This document shows positions 16,582 to 20,204 of a DNA stretch of 20,204 nucleotides, one piece after another; positions within the stretch are counted from its first letter, which is position 1, and each line of letters opens with the position of its first letter. The notes under the pieces are model-generated. The model was not told the DNA's origin and ran no database searches. It saw nothing but the letters and a program-made list of their open reading frames with translations. The position numbers and the translations under genes were made by a program. The stretch spans positions 1-20,204 of the forward strand of contig CALAEX010000086.1 of the NCBI GenBank assembly GCA_937891165.1, given 5' to 3'. The DNA is from an uncultured Lachnospiraceae bacterium (GTDB lineage Bacteria; Bacillota; Clostridia; Lachnospirales; Lachnospiraceae).

Positions 16582-17283
16582 ATGAAAGAGTATAATATTT
16601 ATTGTGATGAAAGTTGTCATTTGCCGAATGATGATGTAGATTTAATGGTGATTGGGGGGCTTTCTTGTCCTAAAGATAAAACAGAATTTATTAACAAGGC
16701 TATACGTGAAATTAAGAAACGTAACGGAGTATATGAATTTGCAGAAATCAAGTGGACAAAAGTGTCTGAGTCTAAATATAAAATGTATGAGGAACTTGTA
16801 GATTTGTTTTTTGATAATGCATTTTTAAATTTTCGTGCAGTTGTAGCATTAAATAAATCTAGATTGGATTATAATACATTCCATTTGTCGCATGATGATT
16901 GGTATCAACGTATTTATTATTTAACTTTGCGTGAAATGATGGATATAGGACATGCGTATTATATTTATGCAGATATTAAAGATACAAAAGGTTCACAAAA
17001 AATAGAGCAACTGAAACAAGTTTTAAATAATGTTGTAGGATATTTTTATGATGAAACAGTAAAAAATATTCAACTGGTACGTTCTGACCAAATTCAATTA
17101 CTTCAATTAGCAGATTTACTTATTGGAGCAGTTTGTTATGCGAATAGAGGATTGAAAGGAAATTCTGCAAAATTGAAGCTAATTAATCACATTGAGGAAA
17201 AATGTGGAAGAATCTTGAATAAGACAACACCTAAAGTAGAAAGCAAGGTAAATATTTTTAAATGGACGCCAAGGGAGGTATAA
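16582..17283 (+). CDS. DUF3800 domain protein (predicted RNase H-like fold)
   Basis: This is a 233-aa protein with the DUF3800 pattern: an N-terminal strand ending in YCDES (D9, E10), a central EIKWTKVS block, YADIKDTKGSQ with D131, and the C-terminal signature RSDQIQLLQLADLLIGAVCYANRG with D169 and D178. The spaced acidic residues fit an RNase H-like metal-binding site, so a nuclease activity is plausible but unproven for the family as far as I know. The start ATG 16582 has GGAGG at 16568-16572. Its stop is 3 nt before the next ATG, and the ribosome site of that gene lies within its last codons, so the two are translationally coupled. The position beside a phosphorothioation system inside a mobile element suggests a defence or toxin-like role; this is inference from context. 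Confidence 0.85.
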   Translation: MKEYNIYCDESCHLPNDDVDLMVIGGLSCPKDKTEFINKAIREIKKRNGVYEFAEIKWTKVSESKYKMYEELVDLFFDNAFLNFRAVVALNKSRLDYNTFHLSHDDWYQRIYYLTLREMMDIGHAYYIYADIKDTKGSQKIEQLKQVLNNVVGYFYDETVKNIQLVRSDQIQLLQLADLLIGAVCYANRGLKGNSAKLKLINHIEEKCGRILNKTTPKVESKVNIFKWTPREV

Positions 17284-17286
17284 AGA

Positions 17287-17778
17287 ATGAAGTGTGATAC
17301 TATCCCTGAAATTATTGAATTAGATAATTTTGATGGAAATTATGAAAAGTATGAAGAAGCTGTTTATTTATCTTATAAGACTACTTTTGAAGGACAGGAA
17401 TTCTTTTGGGGAAACAAAAGGATTGCACATAAAAAACATCCAATGTATAAAGAAAAACCAGGTACTTTTTGGCATATTATTTCTAATGGAGAAGATGAAG
17501 CAAATCGTATTCCTGATTTGAGGAGATATGAAAGAGTTGCATGGCCTGCACATATTTTAGGTTATTGTGTGCACTATTGTGATAAAATTCTTACATGGAA
17601 AAATATCCGAAAAGGAAAAACAAGAATATTGATATGGTGTAAAGAAATTGAGTATCTTGTTGTTCTAGATGAAAGAAAAGATTTTTGTATATTTTGGACA
17701 GCATATCCAGTGACATATCGTCATACAAAAGAAAAATTACAGAAAGAATATGATGAATATGTAAAACAAAATAAGTAA
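17287..17778 (+). CDS. Uncharacterised 163-aa partner of the DUF3800 protein
   Basis: This is a 163-aa protein that I do not recognise with certainty. The centre has KPGTFWHII (H63) and RIPDLRRYERVAWP (R79, R80, W86). The C-terminal part alternates strand-like segments, RILIWCKEIEYLVVL and then FCIFWTAYPVTYRH (E120, E122, R130, T138). This order of H, R, E and T within short strands resembles the BECR-type RNase toxin fold (phage Barnase-EndoU-ColicinE5/D-RelE-like), but I hold that reading at low confidence. The start ATG 17287 follows GGGAGG at 17273-17278 and lies 3 nt after the DUF3800 stop, and a hairpin terminator follows. The pair therefore forms a self-contained two-gene unit and could be a toxin-antitoxin-like or two-component defence module. 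Confidence 0.75.
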   Translation: MKCDTIPEIIELDNFDGNYEKYEEAVYLSYKTTFEGQEFFWGNKRIAHKKHPMYKEKPGTFWHIISNGEDEANRIPDLRRYERVAWPAHILGYCVHYCDKILTWKNIRKGKTRILIWCKEIEYLVVLDERKDFCIFWTAYPVTYRHTKEKLQKEYDEYVKQNK

Positions 17779-17783
17779 AGCAA

Positions 17784-17810
17784 AAAGTGCTTGTTTGATA
17801 CAAGCACTTT
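17784..17810 (+). terminator. Hairpin terminator after the DUF3800 pair
   Basis: AAAGTGCTTG (17784-17793) and CAAGCACTTT (17801-17810) form a perfect 10-bp stem with a 7-nt loop, 6 bp after the stop codon of the 163-aa gene. The T-tract is short (three T within the stem, then CGTTACTCC), so termination may be partial. Confidence 0.7.
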
Positions 17811-18191
17811 CGTTACTCCTTCTTCCTATGGAATGGTAGATGAGCTATATTGTGCACACTACATAGTATGCAAAAAACTTTCGATATAATACCACTAATC
17901 ATATAAAATGTCAATGTTTATCTTCAATCATATTATAGTCTATCTATATGAAAAAATCAATAAAAATTTCGACATTGATGATAGTAATTCAAAACCTTAT
18001 TTGGTATGTTGCAAAATAATTTGTTCCCATAAAAGTAGTAGAGTAAATCTAAAATTTTTATAAAAGTTATTAAAAATTAGATTTTTTTCTATAATTTGCC
18101 CCTTATTATTCGTGTTATTGGTAGAGGGAAAGGATAGGATTCTATTTCTCTATTAACAAATCAGTTTGTGTGTGAAATAAAGGAGGATTTT
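17811..18191. other. Intergenic region between the DUF3800 unit and the integration module
   Basis: No credible gene is seen on either strand. The only clear structure is the intrinsic terminator at 18046-18088. A clear promoter for the excisionase-like gene at 18192 is not visible; TTGGTA near 18119 with a poor -10 is the best I can find and is not called. Confidence 0.6.
18046..18088 (+). terminator. Intrinsic terminator upstream of the integration module
   Basis: AATCTAA (18046-18052) and TTTTTA (18055-18060) pair with the right arm at 18071-18083, leaving a 2-nt bulge and a 10-nt loop, followed by a continuous T-run to 18088. The T-run is only on this strand's 3' side, so it stops + strand transcription, shielding the integration genes from upstream readthrough or attenuating their own leader. 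Confidence 0.7.
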
Positions 18192-18386
18192 ATGCAGAGA
18201 GTACCAAAAACAATGAGTAAGAAAAGATTAGTTCGTTATAAAGAGGGTGCTGAAATGTACAGTATGGGAATGAACAAGTTTCAGACACTTGCGAAGGATG
18301 CAGGGGCAATATTAAAAATTGGGAGAATGGTGTTAGTGGACCTTGATGTATTTGACGAGTATTTGGAGTCTTTTCGTGTAAGGTAA
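18192..18386 (+). CDS. Excisionase-like small DNA-binding protein (DUF6462-type)
   Basis: This is a 64-aa basic protein, MQRVPKTMSKKRLVRYKEGAEMYSMGMNKFQTLAKDAG with line-breaking charges, then KIGRMVLVDLDVFDEYLESFRV. The arrangement is a short winged-helix/MerR-like excisionase module: RYKEGAEMYSMG is the recognition region and LVDLDVFDEYL the closing helix. Small proteins of this kind sit just upstream of Tn916-type integrases in Lachnospiraceae elements and are expected to direct excision. The start is ATG 18192, seven nt after AGGAGG; an in-frame upstream ATG at 18168 lacks such a site. About 100 bp separate it from the ribbon-helix-helix gene, which has its own promoter. Confidence 0.8.
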   Translation: MQRVPKTMSKKRLVRYKEGAEMYSMGMNKFQTLAKDAGAILKIGRMVLVDLDVFDEYLESFRVR

Positions 18387-18429
18387 TTAACTTTTGAGGA
18401 AAGATTTTTTGGAAAGCTAGAAATAAGGA

Positions 18430-18458
18430 TTGACTTTTAGTTAAACTGAATTTATAAT
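18430..18458 (+). promoter_or_regulatory. Consensus promoter for the ribbon-helix-helix and integrase genes
   Basis: TTGACT (18430-18435) and a perfect TATAAT (18453-18458) are spaced by 17 nt. The start of transcription should be near 18465, immediately before the GGAGG at 18469-18473 of the next gene, giving a very short leader. Confidence 0.8.
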
Positions 18459-18481
18459 GGTAAAGAATGGAGGTGCATAGG

Positions 18482-18658
18482 ATGGCGAGAACAGGGAGAC
18501 CAAAGTCAAATAATCCTAAAAAATATGTGTTTGGATTAAAATTGACGGAGGAAGAAGCAGAACGTTTGAGAGAATATGCGTCCAGACATGACATGACCAT
18601 AACACAGGTTCTTCAAAAGGGTATTGATATGCAGTATGCGATGGAAGAATCCAATTAG
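18482..18658 (+). CDS. Small ribbon-helix-helix (CopG/Arc-like) protein
   Basis: This is a 58-aa protein starting MARTGRPKSNNPKKYVFGLKL. The basic N-terminal arm leads into one strand (KKYVFGLKLT) and two helices (EEEAERLREYASRHD and ITQVLQKGIDMQY), the ribbon-helix-helix layout of dimeric DNA-binding proteins. The start is ATG 18482, with GGAGG at 18469-18473 eight nt upstream; the in-frame ATG 18467 overlaps that site and is rejected. It lies between the excisionase-like gene and the integrase, 37 bp before the latter, and shares the promoter at 18430. It may control integrase expression or assist recombination; both are inference. Confidence 0.82.
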   Translation: MARTGRPKSNNPKKYVFGLKLTEEEAERLREYASRHDMTITQVLQKGIDMQYAMEESN

Positions 18659-18695
18659 TTAGTACAAAATCTCTTTCCTGAAGAAAGGAGAAGAG

Positions 18696-19937
18696 ATGGC
18701 AAAGTCAAGGAAAGATAACAAAGGAAGAGTATTAAGAAAAGGTGAAACGCAACGTAGTTGTGATGGTAAGTATGTGTATACTTATACAGATGTAGAAGGA
18801 AAGCGTAGGAGCATCTATTCTAAGGATATTTTAGAATTGCGAGAACGAGAAGCAAAGTTAATCAAAGACCAGTTAGAAGGCGTAGATGTCTATGCTGCTG
18901 GTAATTCTACCATCAATTTTGTATTTGATAGGTACATAGCAATTAAGTCGGAGTTAAGAAATACGACTCGAAAAAATTATAAGTATATGTATGACCGTTT
19001 TATTCGAAAAGGATTTGGTAAGAAGAAAATTGCTTCGGTGAAGTATTCGGATGTATTGCAGTTTTATCAATATTTATTACAAGAGAAGAAAATGCAGATT
19101 AACACATTAGAAATGATACATACAGTATTACATCCTACATTTCAACTTGCTGTGCGTGATAACATTATTCGTGTTAATCCGAGTGATGGGGTAATGGCAC
19201 AGATTAAAAAACAGCCTGGAAAAAATCATGGAGTAAGACATGCGTTGACAGTAGAGCAACAAAGAGCCTTTATTCGATATGTAGAACAGAATCCTGCATA
19301 TTCTCATTGGATATCTTTAGTTAAGTTTTTATTAGGAACAGGGTGTCGCATTGGAGAAGCAATCGGAATTCGATGGCAAGATGTTGATTTTGAAAAACGT
19401 ATGATTCATATTAATCATAGTCTGGTATATTATACAACCGATTATAAAGACCATGCTATGTGTACATTTTCGGTATCTCTTCCAAAAACAGAAGCAAGTA
19501 TACGCAATATTCCGATGATAGATGCAGTGTATGAAGCACTGCAAGAAGAATTGGAGTTCCAGAAAGAACATGGGTTTAATGAAACAGAAATTGATGGAAT
19601 GAGTGGATTTATTTTTATGAATCGGTTTGGTTCGGTTCATAATCCACAAACCGTAAATCGAGCGATTAAGCGTATTTATGAATCTTACAATGCAGAGGAA
19701 ATTGTGAAGGCTGCTAAGAAACATCGAGAGCCTTTGTTAATACCACATTTTTCTTGTCATCATTTGCGACATACTTTTTGCTCTAGACTTTGTGAAGTAG
19801 AAACAAATTTAAAGGTAATTCAGTCCATTATGGGACATGCCAGTATAGAAACAACGATGAATATCTATGCAGAAGTTACTGATGCGAAAAAGCAACAATC
19901 AATGAATCATTTAGCACACACATTAGATGTATTTTAG
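18696..19937 (+). CDS. int: Tyrosine recombinase/integrase of the Tn916 family
   Basis: This is a 413-aa site-specific recombinase. The N-terminal residues 1-60 form the Tn916-type arm-binding domain (GRVLRKGETQR and GKYVYTYTDVEGKRRSIYS). A core-binding domain follows at about 70-165 (FDRYIAIKSELRNTTRKNY). The catalytic domain then has R218 in GTGCRIGEA, K264 in SLPKTEAS, H355-x2-R358 in HHLRHTF, H381 in MGHAS and nucleophile Y391 in NIYAEVT. All catalytic residues are present and the length is normal, so it looks active. The ribosome site is AAGGAG, just before ATG 18696. Its base composition is visibly less AT-rich than that of the dnd genes. It marks the right end of the mobile element carrying the whole window. 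Confidence 0.96.
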   Translation: MAKSRKDNKGRVLRKGETQRSCDGKYVYTYTDVEGKRRSIYSKDILELREREAKLIKDQLEGVDVYAAGNSTINFVFDRYIAIKSELRNTTRKNYKYMYDRFIRKGFGKKKIASVKYSDVLQFYQYLLQEKKMQINTLEMIHTVLHPTFQLAVRDNIIRVNPSDGVMAQIKKQPGKNHGVRHALTVEQQRAFIRYVEQNPAYSHWISLVKFLLGTGCRIGEAIGIRWQDVDFEKRMIHINHSLVYYTTDYKDHAMCTFSVSLPKTEASIRNIPMIDAVYEALQEELEFQKEHGFNETEIDGMSGFIFMNRFGSVHNPQTVNRAIKRIYESYNAEEIVKAAKKHREPLLIPHFSCHHLRHTFCSRLCEVETNLKVIQSIMGHASIETTMNIYAEVTDAKKQQSMNHLAHTLDVF

Positions 19938-19959
19938 GAAAGAGTCCATTTGGATTGAC

Positions 19960-20002
19960 AAAGTACGACAAAATGTGTGCCATACGATAAAAGTACGACA
20001 AA
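19960..20002. repeat. Two 13-bp direct repeats, likely integrase arm sites
   Basis: AAAGTACGACAAA occurs exactly at 19960-19972 and 19990-20002, a 30-bp period just after the integrase stop. Tn916-family integrases bind direct repeats near the element ends through their N-terminal domain, so these are good candidates for arm-type sites. Confidence 0.7.
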
Positions 20003-20180
20003 TTTCAGAGGGATAATAAACGAAAATATGCTATTTTAATTAAATGAAAAAGCTAAAAAGTGCTTTAATAAAGAAAAAGGTAGCATAATAAAATAAATTG
20101 GTGAAGATTCCCAACAATGAAAACATTGGACAAATAAAGCCAGTAAAATAAAGGGTTTGAGGACATCAAAGAGAATTTTT

Positions 20181-20202
20181 ACTACAAATTTACTACAAAT
20201 TT
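20181..20202. repeat. Tandem 11-bp repeat at the window edge, possible element end
   Basis: ACTACAAATTT is repeated back to back at 20181-20191 and 20192-20202, about 245 bp after the integrase. Its position fits the right end or core attachment region of the element. The window stops two bases later, so the junction itself cannot be seen. Confidence 0.5.
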
Positions 20203-20204
20203 GC

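Noticed and set aside
18190..18600. Reverse-strand ORF of 136 aa across the excisionase and ribbon-helix-helix genes
   Set aside because: It is antisense to two well supported small genes with ribosome sites and a promoter, and its composition is that of a shadow frame.
19332..19724. Reverse-strand ORF of 130 aa inside the integrase gene
   Set aside because: It lies fully within an intact, catalytically complete integrase on the other strand and has no sign of independent coding.
1..20204. CRISPR array, tRNA or rRNA genes, insertion sequences
   Set aside because: I looked for regularly spaced repeats, cloverleaf or rRNA-like sequence and transposase genes and found none.

Overview
The window looks like a piece of a low-G+C Firmicutes chromosome, most likely a gut clostridium of the Lachnospiraceae type. 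The DNA is strongly AT-rich, nearly every gene has a GGAGG-type ribosome binding site, and the right end carries an integration module of the Tn916-like kind found on integrative elements of that group. All supportable genes lie on the + strand. The layout suggests the cargo and right-end part of an integrative mobile element; the left end of the element is not visible.

Region by region: (1) 112-306 is a small conserved cargo ORF, followed by about 500 bp without a gene. (2) 747-4165 plus the giant gene at 4146-9497 form an operon with its own strong promoter: a small XRE-type regulator, then dptF, dptG and dptH, the restriction half of a DNA phosphorothioation (Dnd/Dpt) system. (3) 9519-9567 is a compact switch in which a consensus promoter, a perfect 17-bp inverted repeat and a T-tract overlap. 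It separates dptH from the modification half. (4) 9585-15564 holds dndB, dndC, dndD and dndE, overlapping or closely spaced, followed by an HNH nuclease gene. No cysteine desulfurase (dndA) is present, so sulfur mobilisation must come from a host IscS/NifS-type enzyme. (5) 15565-16581 has no intact gene. It holds the decayed remains of a DUF1016/YhcG-family nuclease gene, which contains a perfect 37-bp palindrome, and a cluster of hairpins. (6) 16582-17778 is a tightly coupled two-gene unit, a DUF3800 protein and an unrecognised 163-aa protein, closed by a hairpin. (7) 17779-18191 is intergenic with a good intrinsic terminator. (8) 18192-19937 is the integration module: an excisionase-like protein, a ribbon-helix-helix protein and a tyrosine recombinase. 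It is followed by two pairs of short direct repeats that may be recombinase arm sites and the element end.

How it works together: DndC, DndD and DndE (with host-supplied sulfur) would replace a non-bridging backbone oxygen with sulfur at a short sequence motif, DndB would tune this, and DptF/G/H would attack DNA lacking the mark. The HNH protein is a candidate extra effector. The DUF3800 pair and the DUF1016 remnant suggest a defence-gene hotspot with turnover inside a mobile element. The most interesting items are the promoter/inverted-repeat switch between the restriction and modification operons, a candidate PD-(D/E)XK nuclease centre inside DptH, the HNH gene at the end of the dnd operon, and the DUF3800 plus 163-aa pair.
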